This document shows, piece after piece, positions 7,909 through 15,179 of a DNA stretch of 15,929 nt (positions are counted from its first letter, which is position 1; each line of letters begins with the position of its first letter). The DNA comes from Deltaproteobacteria bacterium. GTDB taxonomy: Bacteria; Desulfobacterota; Dissulfuribacteria; Dissulfuribacterales; QOAL01. The stretch spans positions 1 through 15,929 of the forward strand of contig JAMOUE010000057.1 in assembly GCA_027068235.1 (NCBI GenBank), written 5' to 3'. The notes beneath the pieces were generated by a model. It saw only the letters and a program-made list of their open reading frames with translations, had not been told where the DNA came from and did no database searches. A program made the translations under genes and the position numbers.

Positions 7909-8547
7909 TTAAATAATTGACTCTTCAACCCTTGATAAGCAGTCGTAAAAGACCTTGTAATTTTGCGTTTTGTTCTCCATGAGTTTGGGTATCAGTTCCT
8001 GAAAGTCACTTATGTCCATGGGGCTGATCGTAGAGTCGACTCCGCGCAGGAAGGCGTCATAGAGATCATGACGGTTGCCACTTAAATGTATGTATAAGAT
8101 TAATGTGCGCCTTCGTACATGGGAGGGCATTTGGTTGAGGTAATCAAGAATGGTCTGAAGATCGTCATCAGGGTCTGGACCATGTTGATACAAAATAACA
8201 ATATCAAATATATGGTATCTAAAATAATGCCTTATATCTGCCTCATCTTTTATGCCTCTTGTTTCAAAACCAAGATTTGCTAGTTTTTTCTCCATCTCAA
8301 GTCTTGCCTGTATATCTTGGCAATATATGAGGGCTGTTTTAGTGTCTGGATCAAAGTACTCTACTGGAGGCTCTGGAGATTCTGACCCTAGTGGAGAATT
8401 ATTATTCTTATGTTCTTCACCATTTTTCCTGCAAACCTCAATCTTTTCCTGACATGAAGCACATTTGACATAGACTTTTCCCTTAGAAGGAATCTTTGAT
8501 TCATCTATCGTGTAGATCTTTCCACAACTGTGGCACCTTATCTCCAT
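7909..8547 (-). CDS. Zinc-ribbon protein with C-terminal pseudo-receiver-like domain
   Basis: This 212-aa protein has two parts. Residues 1-38 form an MJ0042-type zinc ribbon with Cys5-x2-Cys8 and Cys29-x2-Cys32 around a YTIDESKIP...VYVKC core, which is common at the N-terminus of deltaproteobacterial regulatory proteins. After a charged, Ser/Pro-rich linker (40-68), residues 70-190 alternate predicted strands and helices like a response-regulator receiver: TALIYC, then FDIVILY at the usual position of the phosphoacceptor strand, then TLILYIHLSG and STISPMDI. The position expected to hold the phosphorylated Asp is Tyr120, and the conserved Lys of strand 5 is not apparent, so a phospho-independent domain is likely. 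The receiver assignment is by pattern only. AGGAG lies 6 bp before the ATG. It follows the two PilT-type ATPase genes at 16 bp, which suggests a link to type IV pili. Confidence 0.75.
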   Translation of the reverse strand: MEIRCHSCGKIYTIDESKIPSKGKVYVKCASCQEKIEVCRKNGEEHKNNNSPLGSESPEPPVEYFDPDTKTALIYCQDIQARLEMEKKLANLGFETRGIKDEADIRHYFRYHIFDIVILYQHGPDPDDDLQTILDYLNQMPSHVRRRTLILYIHLSGNRHDLYDAFLRGVDSTISPMDISDFQELIPKLMENKTQNYKVFYDCLSRVEESII

Positions 8548-8563
8548 GTCCCACTCCTAAATA

Positions 8564-9727
8564 CTATCCTACGTGGTAGTCTTCCGCTATTTCCAGGCCA
8601 CCAATGTCTGATGTCTCTTCTCCGCGTGCAGCCTTGATTCTGTCAATTCCTTGACGAACCTTTGCCCGATTGCTTGCATAAGCCAGGGCTGTATCCTCAT
8701 CTATGAGGCCATCATCAAATATATCCACAATATGCTGGTCAAAGGTATGCATATCGTAGGCCTTTCCAGCTTCTATAATCTCGTAAAAGCTTTTTCCCTC
8801 ACGCTCTCCATTTATAATAGAATCTTTGACCCTGATGTTGTTCTGCATTATTTCAAAAACTGCTATACGGCCTCCTTCTTTTTTAGGCAGGAGCCGCTGT
8901 CCTACAATCCATCTTAGGGAGTCTGCCAACCTGAATCTGACTTGTCGTTCCTCTTCTGTAGTGAACATACCGAGGATTCTGTTAATGGTATGTCCTGCGC
9001 TCACTGTATGAAGGGTGCTAAAAACCAAATGGCCTGTTTCAGATGCGTTTAGAGCGATTTCAACAGTTTCCCTATCCCTTATTTCACCAACCAGAATTAC
9101 ATGGGGTGCCTGTCTGAGAGCAGCTCTAAGACCATTGGCAAACGTGTCAAAATCTTGTCCTAGCTCTCTTTGGTTAAAGGTGGCCTTTTTGGACTGGTGA
9201 ACATATTCTACAGGGTCTTCCAAGGTGATTACATGGGCCGCTTCAAAAGAGTTTATTTCGTTTAAGATGGCAGCAAGAGAGGTGGTCTTACCAGTTCCCG
9301 TTGCACCTGTGAAGAGAATGATGCCAGTTTTTTCACGAGCCATCTTTTTGAAACACTCAGGAAGGCCAAGTTCATCAATGGTTGGTACCTTGTTTTCAAG
9401 GCGTCTCATTACAATGCTGTAGGTACCTTTCTGAGAAAATACGTTTACACGAAAACGCGGACCATTGTCCAGGTTATAGGAAAAGTCGCAAGATCCATGT
9501 TTAAATAGATCTGCCAACAATCTACGGTTGTTGTCTATTAAGGCAAGGGCAAGTTGTTCCGTTTGGTAGGGAACCAATGTACCAGTTTTTAAAACGGGCT
9601 GTGCTTCATGCAGTTTACCATCGGCGGCAACCTGGCATGGCCTTCCAACGGTGAAGTTAAGATCAGATATCCTGGGGTGGCTAGAAAGCATATCTTGTAA
9701 AACTTGATTGAGCTCTGCCCTTCTCAT
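8564..9727 (-). CDS. Second PilT-family (PilT2/PilU-like) type IV pilus ATPase
   Basis: This is a hexameric secretion-type ATPase of the PilT/GspE superfamily (387 aa), expected at the cytoplasmic base of a type IV pilus and acting in retraction. All ATPase motifs are present: Walker A GATGTGKTT (141-149), Asp box ITLEDPVE (167-174), Walker B ILVGEIRD (211-218) and His box STLHTVSA (237-244). It differs from the neighbouring PilT: the N-terminal SDLH motif reads SDLNFTVG, and the AIRNLIRE-type motif needed for retraction in PilT is not conserved. In its place is a NIRVKDSIINGEREGKSFYE stretch, and there is a long acidic C-terminal tail. It starts 2 bp after pilT. PilU is the nearest functional analogy (an accessory retraction ATPase), but orthology cannot be decided from sequence reading, so no symbol is given. 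Confidence 0.88.
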   Translation of the reverse strand: MRRAELNQVLQDMLSSHPRISDLNFTVGRPCQVAADGKLHEAQPVLKTGTLVPYQTEQLALALIDNNRRLLADLFKHGSCDFSYNLDNGPRFRVNVFSQKGTYSIVMRRLENKVPTIDELGLPECFKKMAREKTGIILFTGATGTGKTTSLAAILNEINSFEAAHVITLEDPVEYVHQSKKATFNQRELGQDFDTFANGLRAALRQAPHVILVGEIRDRETVEIALNASETGHLVFSTLHTVSAGHTINRILGMFTTEEERQVRFRLADSLRWIVGQRLLPKKEGGRIAVFEIMQNNIRVKDSIINGEREGKSFYEIIEAGKAYDMHTFDQHIVDIFDDGLIDEDTALAYASNRAKVRQGIDRIKAARGEETSDIGGLEIAEDYHVG

Positions 9728-9729
9728 TG

Positions 9730-10815
9730 TTAGCCTACCTCTGTAAAGTCTGCCGGAGCACTCCGGGCATAAGGTTGGAATTTTGCTTTCTCAACGCACT
9801 TGGCATATGCTTCATCGGGATCGATCCAGCCTTTTTGGAGAAGATCCATTATGGCATCATCAAGGGTCTGCATTCCATATTTCTTTCCCGTCTGCATGGA
9901 TGAGGGAATCTGATAGGTCTTTCCTTCCCTTATGAGATTTCTTACTGCAGGAGTTGCAATAAGTATTTCAAAGGCGACACATCTGCCTGGAATATCCACC
10001 CTTTTGAACATGGTTTGTGAGATAACTGCCCTTAGGGCATCTGCAAGAGTGGCCCTTACCTGGGGCTGCTGGTGGGTGGGAAAAATTTCAATGATCCTGT
10101 CCACGGTTTTTGCTGCGCTAATGGTATGGAGTGTTCCCATAACCAAATGACCTGTCATGGCAGCTTCAATTGCAAGGGAAATTGTCTCTAAGTCCCTCAT
10201 TTCACCAACAAGTATTATGTCTGGGTCTTCACGAAGTGCCCCTCTTAGGGCAGCACTAAATGATTTGGTATGGGTTCCTACCTCCCTGTGATTTACAAGA
10301 CATCCCTTGTGTTCATGTACGAATTCGATAGGATCTTCAACGGTTATGATGTGATCCTTTCTATTACGGTTGGCATGATCAATAATGGCTGCCAATGTGG
10401 TTGATTTACCACTTCCTGTAGGGCCTGTAACAAGGACTAGGCCTCTTGGAAGCATGGCCAGCTTGGTCATGACTTCCGGCAGTCCAAGTTGTTCAGCAGT
10501 CATGATTTTGCTGGGAATTTCCCTAAAAACTGCTCCAACACCATTTTTTTGCATGAAATAGTTGGCGCGGTAGCGGGCAAGGCCGGGTATTTCATAGCCA
10601 AAGTCCACATCCCCAGTCTCTTCAAAGTGTTTTATCTTTTCTTCCGGCGCAATTTCATACAGCATGGCCTTGAGTTCATCATTTTCCAAGGTCTTATACT
10701 TAACGCGCTGTATGTCTCCCCTGATTCTTATAATGGGTGGAGAACCTGCAACCATGTGAAGGTCCGATCCTCCCTGTTCGTGAAGTAGTTTAAAGAAGGC
10801 GTCTATTTTGGCCAT
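9730..10815 (-). CDS. pilT: Type IV pilus retraction ATPase PilT
   Basis: This cytoplasmic hexameric ATPase depolymerises the pilus and powers twitching, adhesion or DNA uptake (361 aa, close to the usual ~345-360). The N-terminal PAS-like domain begins with GGSDLHMVAGSPP (15-27). Walker A is GPTGSGKST (131-139), the Asp box is ITVEDPIE (157-164), Walker B is ILVGEMRD (201-208) and the His box is GTLHTISA (227-234). The retraction motif is well kept as AVRNLIRE (290-297), followed by the QIPSSMQTG signature, which identifies PilT and not PilB. The ATG has an AGGAGG (minus strand, 10828-10833) at 12 bp. It leads a three-gene unit divergent from ftsE. Confidence 0.95.
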   Translation of the reverse strand: MAKIDAFFKLLHEQGGSDLHMVAGSPPIIRIRGDIQRVKYKTLENDELKAMLYEIAPEEKIKHFEETGDVDFGYEIPGLARYRANYFMQKNGVGAVFREIPSKIMTAEQLGLPEVMTKLAMLPRGLVLVTGPTGSGKSTTLAAIIDHANRNRKDHIITVEDPIEFVHEHKGCLVNHREVGTHTKSFSAALRGALREDPDIILVGEMRDLETISLAIEAAMTGHLVMGTLHTISAAKTVDRIIEIFPTHQQPQVRATLADALRAVISQTMFKRVDIPGRCVAFEILIATPAVRNLIREGKTYQIPSSMQTGKKYGMQTLDDAIMDLLQKGWIDPDEAYAKCVEKAKFQPYARSAPADFTEVG

Positions 10816-10969
10816 GTTTTAAAGGATCCTCCTAAGATGGCGCTTGATTTGCATAAGGAAATTTTTGTTTAGAGGCCTCAAGTCCTAGGCTTGGGCTAAT
10901 ACTGATCATTTATCCTATTAATCTATCGGCATTACGGCTGAAGATATAAAAAAATTTACGAGGGAGAAT
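10816..10969. promoter_or_regulatory. Divergent intergenic region between pilT and ftsE
   Basis: These 154 bp must hold the promoters for both the pilT unit (minus) and the ftsEX unit (plus), since the genes point away from each other. Possible plus-strand elements are TTGGGC (10891-10896) and TATTAA (10916-10921), but the 19-bp spacing is long and the -35 match is weak. No convincing minus-strand promoter or sigma-54 element was found by eye. The AT-rich run at 10946-10957 lies just before the ftsE ribosome site. Confidence 0.4.
10877..10895. repeat. Imperfect inverted repeat in the pilT/ftsE divergent promoter region
   Basis: CAAGTC and GGCTTG pair across CTA, with one G-T wobble, and the pairing extends one or two bases outward. 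The dyad lies between the divergent start codons and overlaps the tentative ftsE -35 element, so it could be a regulator-binding site. It has no T-tract and does not look like a terminator. A neighbouring GAGGCCTC palindrome (10872-10879) overlaps its left edge. Confidence 0.3.
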
Positions 10970-11647
10970 ATGCTGTCAGGAGATCAGGCAGTTATTGAAC
11001 TAAGGCAGGTCCATAAACAATATGCGCCAGACATAGTGGCACTGGAAGAGGTTGATTTGTCTATCTCTAAAGGTGAGTTCGTTTTTTTGACAGGTCCAAG
11101 CGGTGCGGGAAAATCCACCTTTTTAAGAATGCTCTATAAGGCTGAAGAGCCTACAAAGGGAACCATTATTATTGATGGAGTAGATTTATCTAGCCTGTCA
11201 AAATCCCAGATTCCACAGCTAAGAAGAAAGGTAGGAGTGATATTTCAGGACTTTAAACTCCTTTACAACAAGACGGTATTTGAAAATGTTGCCCTGTCCC
11301 TTGAGGTGTTGGGGTTGAAAAAGAGTCAACTTGACAACAGGGTAAGGCAGGTTGTGGAGGGAGTTGGGCTTTCAGGCAAACTGCACAGGAAGGCTGTCCA
11401 ACTTTCTGGTGGAGAACAGCAAAGAGTGGCAATAGCCAGGGCGGTTGTGAACAGGCCACCTATCATCCTTGCAGATGAACCAACGGGTAACTTGGATAGG
11501 AAGCGCACAATGGAGGTTGTTGCATTGATGGAAGAGCTTAATGCCCGTGGTGCAACAATTATTTTTGCCACCCATGATGATGCATTGTTCAAAAATACCC
11601 ATAGACGTGTGCTCAAATTAAAAGACGGGAAAATAGAGGAAGTTTGA
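10970..11647 (+). CDS. ftsE: Cell division ATP-binding protein FtsE
   Basis: This is the ABC-type ATPase that pairs with FtsX at the division septum and drives conformational control of periplasmic cell-wall hydrolase activators (225 aa, typical). Walker A is GPSGAGKS (42-49), the Q-loop lies around IFQDFKLL (91-98), the ABC signature is LSGGEQQR (145-152), Walker B is IILADE (165-170) and the switch His is His202 in FATHDDAL. The ATG is preceded by GAGGGAG. ftsX begins 1 bp after its stop, so expression is likely translationally coupled. It opens the plus-strand unit divergent from pilT. It is assigned as FtsE over other small ABC ATPases on the basis of ftsX directly downstream and the compact length. 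Confidence 0.96.
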   Translation: MLSGDQAVIELRQVHKQYAPDIVALEEVDLSISKGEFVFLTGPSGAGKSTFLRMLYKAEEPTKGTIIIDGVDLSSLSKSQIPQLRRKVGVIFQDFKLLYNKTVFENVALSLEVLGLKKSQLDNRVRQVVEGVGLSGKLHRKAVQLSGGEQQRVAIARAVVNRPPIILADEPTGNLDRKRTMEVVALMEELNARGATIIFATHDDALFKNTHRRVLKLKDGKIEEV

Positions 11648-11648
11648 T

Positions 11649-12533
11649 ATGCCGCTGGGAATAATCTTCAAAAGGGCTTTAAGAGATATAAGGCAGAATC
11701 TTGTTACACATATTATGACAACGATAGTTGTTGCGTTAACCTGTCTGGTATTCATTTTCTTCTGTGTCTTTTCAATAAACCTCCAAAGGGTAGCAGACAG
11801 ATTTGGTAAAGAGTTGGCTATTGTTGTTTATCTGAAAAAAGATCTTTCCCATGAAAAGATTCCTTCTCTCTATCAGAGGATTCTAACCTTGGAGGGTATA
11901 GAAAATGTGAAGTTTGTATCCTCTGAAGAGGCCTTCAACCGACTTGAAAATTATTTCAAAGATGAAAAGGAGATACTTGAGGGAGTAGACCCTCTTTTTT
12001 TACCTCCCTCTTTTGAAATACAGATAAATCGTGCCGTGTACAATCCAGGAAGGGTGATAAGTATAGCAAATGAGATCTCCAAGTGGAAAGAGGTTGAAAA
12101 GGTCCAATATGGAAAGGAATGGGTGGATAGGCTTGAGTCTTTTTCCAAGGCAGTTCGTGTGGCTGTAATTGCAAGTGCCATTTTACTGCTTGTTATGGCT
12201 GCATTTGTAGTATCAAACACCATCAAACTTACTGTGTATGCCAGACAAGATGAAATAGAGATAATGAGATTGGTTGGGGCAACCAATGGCTTTATTCAAG
12301 GCCCTTTTCTCATGGCCTCATTTTTTCAAGGAATTAGTGGCTCTCTGGCTGCCTTGATAGCAGGTTTCTTCTGTTATGAATATGTAGTTAATATCATTAG
12401 TCAGTCAGGGTTAATCAGAAGTTTGAATCTTCAGTTTTTACCTCCTTCCTACATGTTGGTCATAGTGCTAGTGAGCGGATTTTTTTGCATGGCAGGTACC
12501 GCCATGGCACTTAGGAGGTTTTTAAAGCTGTGA
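11649..12533 (+). CDS. ftsX: Cell division protein FtsX
   Basis: This is the permease-like partner of FtsE (294 aa). Transmembrane helix 1 is at about 22-44. A periplasmic domain of about 120 residues (45-168) follows, which in the family binds EnvC or other hydrolase activators. A core of three more helices lies at about 170-192, 221-249 and 267-288. The cytoplasmic segment YARQDEIEIMRLVGATNGFI (197-216) is the conserved coupling region that contacts FtsE. AGAGGA lies 8 bp before the ATG. The envC-like gene overlaps its stop codon. The protein transports nothing known and works mechanically by relaying ATP hydrolysis across the membrane. Confidence 0.95.
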   Translation: MPLGIIFKRALRDIRQNLVTHIMTTIVVALTCLVFIFFCVFSINLQRVADRFGKELAIVVYLKKDLSHEKIPSLYQRILTLEGIENVKFVSSEEAFNRLENYFKDEKEILEGVDPLFLPPSFEIQINRAVYNPGRVISIANEISKWKEVEKVQYGKEWVDRLESFSKAVRVAVIASAILLLVMAAFVVSNTIKLTVYARQDEIEIMRLVGATNGFIQGPFLMASFFQGISGSLAALIAGFFCYEYVVNIISQSGLIRSLNLQFLPPSYMLVIVLVSGFFCMAGTAMALRRFLKL

Positions 12534-13723
12534 TGGCAAAAATCAGACGTCTCATACCATTTGTAGCACTGTTTTCTTGGTGTTTTTTGTTAATTGGCTC
12601 TGTTGTATGGTCTAATATCATTGAAGATGAGCTTGTAACACGTCAGAAAAAGCTTACGTCCATTGAAAAGTCCATAAGAAAGAATAAGAAGGTAAAAAGG
12701 CGCATAGAAAAGAAACAGCGAGACGTACTTGCAGAACTGCAAGAGTTAGATCGCAAGATAAATCTGCAATGGGAAAGTCTACAGCAGGCAAAAAAGGATT
12801 GGACAGAAGCAGAACTCCAACTCGATAGGACTAGAGCCGAGCTGGAATCCATGAAGGAGAGGGCAGCCGAGCTCAAGAAATATATAGAGATTAGGCTCAA
12901 TGCATTTAGGCAGATGGGAGAAGTGGGTGTCTTGAATGTGCTTTTGGCAGCCGATTCCCTACCAAACCTACTGGCTCGACAGGCATATCTGAAAAGGATT
13001 TTAAACGAGGACCAAGCAAGGCGTAGGGAGTATGTTTCCTTGTTAAAAGGTCTGGTTCAAAAGGAAAAAGAACTTAGAGACAGACAGATGCTTTTGAAGG
13101 CGGTTTCTGAACGTCTGCAAAAAGAGACCGTTTTGCTAGAGCAAAGAAAGACCGAAAAAGAAAACTATCTAAAATTATTAAAGAAAAAAAACAGGCGCTA
13201 TAAACGTATGATTGCCCAGTTAGAACGGGCAAAAAGACGTCTGTCAAAGGTCATAGAAGAACTGAACCTTAAGTCACAGGCTACAAAATATGCATTTACA
13301 CCCGTTACTAAAGAAAATCAGTTTGAATTCCGTTTACAAAAAGGACGGTTAAATTTACCTGCCCCTGGCAAGGCAGTGATTTTTAAGTCCCGCAAGCGTT
13401 CCAAAGGTTTTGCGGTTAAGTGTCCGTGGGGTACTGAAATACGGGCAATTTTTGATGGAACGGTGGTATTTAATGATTTTCTGCCCGGTTATGGAAAGGT
13501 TTTAATTGTTGATCATGGTAATAGATATATGAGTCTTATTGCCCAAGGGCAAAGTTTCAAAAAAAAGGTTGGACAAGAAGTAGTAGAAGGAGAAGTAATA
13601 GGATTGTCTGGAGGTGGACCATGGATTTCAGAAGGTATATATATTGAAATAAGGCACAATGGAAAACAACTCACTGCACCTTACTGGTTCGATCTTAGAG
13701 GTATTGAAATAGTGAGAAGATAG
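12530..13723 (+). CDS. envC: EnvC-like murein hydrolase activator (degenerate LytM/M23 domain)
   Basis: This is a periplasmic activator of septal amidases, recruited by FtsX (397 aa). A basic N-terminus and one hydrophobic helix (about 5-28) form a signal peptide or anchor. Residues about 32-250 are a long coiled coil rich in Lys, Glu, Arg and Leu, interrupted near 128-152 by a LNVLLAADSLPNLLAR hairpin typical of EnvC. Residues about 275-390 are an M23/LytM fold. The zinc ligands of active M23 peptidases are missing: the first His and Asp are replaced in KGFAVKCPWG, and the HxH pair is replaced by IYIEIRH. It should therefore be non-catalytic, like E. coli EnvC. GTG 12530 lies 11 bp after AGGAGG (12513-12518) and overlaps the ftsX TGA. 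ATG 12533, three bases on, is an equally possible start. Confidence 0.9.
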   Translation: MMAKIRRLIPFVALFSWCFLLIGSVVWSNIIEDELVTRQKKLTSIEKSIRKNKKVKRRIEKKQRDVLAELQELDRKINLQWESLQQAKKDWTEAELQLDRTRAELESMKERAAELKKYIEIRLNAFRQMGEVGVLNVLLAADSLPNLLARQAYLKRILNEDQARRREYVSLLKGLVQKEKELRDRQMLLKAVSERLQKETVLLEQRKTEKENYLKLLKKKNRRYKRMIAQLERAKRRLSKVIEELNLKSQATKYAFTPVTKENQFEFRLQKGRLNLPAPGKAVIFKSRKRSKGFAVKCPWGTEIRAIFDGTVVFNDFLPGYGKVLIVDHGNRYMSLIAQGQSFKKKVGQEVVEGEVIGLSGGGPWISEGIYIEIRHNGKQLTAPYWFDLRGIEIVRR

Positions 13724-13780
13724 AGTAATAGTAAAGTAGCTTTTAAAGTGCTGAAAGTTAACGTGGTCACCCAATTTTTG

Positions 13781-13786
13781 AGGGAG
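13781..13786 (+). promoter_or_regulatory. Ribosome binding site that decides the ctp start
   Basis: AGGGAG lies 6 bp before the ATG at 13793. The in-frame GTG at 13748 has only AAAG upstream and would place extra hydrophilic residues ahead of the membrane helix, so the ATG is preferred. Confidence 0.65.
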
Positions 13787-13792
13787 CTGGAA

Positions 13793-15142
13793 ATGAAATT
13801 AGAGCGCACACACATTTTTTTCTATTTTCTTTTTGGAATAGTCATATTGTTTATAACGGCGACAGCCTTATACATTAATCCCGCCAACCTTGCGGTTGCC
13901 GAGGATGATGACAACACAACTTATCGCCAATTAAAGCTTTTTTCCCAAGTGCTTGATCTTGTGGAAAGGGATTATGTAGAGCCTGTAAAGCCTAAAAAGT
14001 TAATATATGGCGCAATACAAGGCATGTTGAGCTCACTTGATCCTCATTCTGCCTTTATGAAGCCAGAAGATTTCAAAGAGTTGCAGGTAGAAACAAAGGG
14101 TAAGTTCACAGGTATAGGTATTGAAATCACCATCAAGGATGGAGTGTTGACAGTTGTTTCCCCTATTGAGGGTACTCCTGCATTTAAGGCCGGTATTCAA
14201 GCCAATGATAAGATCCTTAAAATTGATGGGAAAAGCACAAAGAATATGACCCTTATCCAAGCTGTGAAGCTGCTTCGGGGGCCAAAAGGAACAACTGTTA
14301 CCATATCCATTTATAGAAGTGGCTGGAATAAGCTCAAGGATGTAAAATTGGTGCGTGATGTAATACCTATAAAGAGCGTTAGGTCAAAGGTTCTGGAAGA
14401 TGGTTATGGTTATGTTCGTATATCAAACTTTCAGTCCAAGACAGAAAAGGAACTTAAAAAGGCGTTAAAGAAACTGGAAGGCAAGAGCGGTCTCAAAGGG
14501 CTTATACTGGACTTGAGGAATAATCCTGGTGGGCTTTTGGATCAAGCTGTTGCTGTAAGTGATGAATTCCTTGAATCTGGATTGATTGTTTACACTGATG
14601 GACGCCTTGAAGATGCAAAGATGAGATTCTATGCAAAACCCAATAAGGTGCATCATAATTATCCGCTGGTTGTTCTTGTAAATGGAGGAAGCGCAAGCGC
14701 TTCAGAGATTGTGGCAGGAGCCCTGCAAGACAACAAACGTGCCGTAATAGTTGGTACACAGACCTTTGGAAAGGGTTCTGTTCAGACTATTATCCCTCTA
14801 GAGGAAGGGGCTGCCATAAGGTTGACAACAGCCCGTTACTATACGCCAAGTGGCAGGTCTATTCAGGCAAAGGGAATCACTCCAGATATAGAGGTACACT
14901 TTATCCCGCCCACTGAAGATAAAGAAGAAAAAGACGTCTTTCATTTTATCAAGGAAAAGGACTTGGAAGGTCATCTGAAAGGTGATGGAGAAGATGCCAA
15001 GAAAAAAGATACAATGGACAAAAAAGGTGTAGAGAATGATGCTGAAAAGATGTTAAAGAAAGACAATCAGCTGCGCGAGGGACTGAGGATATTAAAGGCA
15101 TTCAACATTTATAAGTCTCTTAATATTGGTGGGAATAGCTAA
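13793..15142 (+). CDS. ctpA: C-terminal processing peptidase (S41 family, PDZ)
   Basis: This is a periplasmic serine protease with a Ser-Lys dyad (449 aa from the chosen ATG, 464 from the upstream GTG). After a basic N-terminus, residues about 6-27 form a membrane anchor or signal peptide. The PDZ domain spans about 102-175, with the GIGIEI carboxylate-binding loop. The protease core follows, with LRNNPGG (242-248), catalytic Ser302 in NGGSASASEI, Lys327 in FGKGSVQ and Gln331, keeping the 25- and 4-residue spacings of Bacillus CtpB. The C-terminus adds a highly charged Lys/Asp/Glu-rich stretch (about 373-425) before a final helix. In other bacteria such proteases trim or remove cell-wall hydrolases and their adaptors. 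Its place after ftsEX-envC fits control of that pathway, which is an inference. It begins 69 bp after the envC stop, without a visible terminator between. Confidence 0.95.
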   Translation: MKLERTHIFFYFLFGIVILFITATALYINPANLAVAEDDDNTTYRQLKLFSQVLDLVERDYVEPVKPKKLIYGAIQGMLSSLDPHSAFMKPEDFKELQVETKGKFTGIGIEITIKDGVLTVVSPIEGTPAFKAGIQANDKILKIDGKSTKNMTLIQAVKLLRGPKGTTVTISIYRSGWNKLKDVKLVRDVIPIKSVRSKVLEDGYGYVRISNFQSKTEKELKKALKKLEGKSGLKGLILDLRNNPGGLLDQAVAVSDEFLESGLIVYTDGRLEDAKMRFYAKPNKVHHNYPLVVLVNGGSASASEIVAGALQDNKRAVIVGTQTFGKGSVQTIIPLEEGAAIRLTTARYYTPSGRSIQAKGITPDIEVHFIPPTEDKEEKDVFHFIKEKDLEGHLKGDGEDAKKKDTMDKKGVENDAEKMLKKDNQLREGLRILKAFNIYKSLNIGGNS

Positions 15143-15167
15143 TTACGCGCTAAGCTTGACTCAATAA

Positions 15168-15172
15168 AGGTG
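15168..15172 (+). promoter_or_regulatory. Possible ribosome binding site for an ATT start
   Basis: AGGTG, within AAAGGTG, lies 7 bp before an ATT codon at 15180 that opens the deacetylase frame. It is the only purine-rich match to the 16S tail near any candidate start of that gene. Confidence 0.45.
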
Positions 15173-15179
15173 TCTTCCA

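Noticed and set aside
13748..13792. GTG at 13748 as the ctp start
   Set aside because: It has a poor ribosome site and adds a hydrophilic leader before the membrane helix, whereas ATG 13793 has AGGGAG at 6 bp and gives a normal N-terminus. It is kept only as an alternative.
14688..14703. Perfect inverted repeat GAAGCGC-AA-GCGCTTC inside ctp
   Set aside because: It encodes the catalytic GSASAS segment, where alternating Ser and Ala codons easily create a dyad. The two-base loop is too small for a stable hairpin, and nothing around it suggests regulation.
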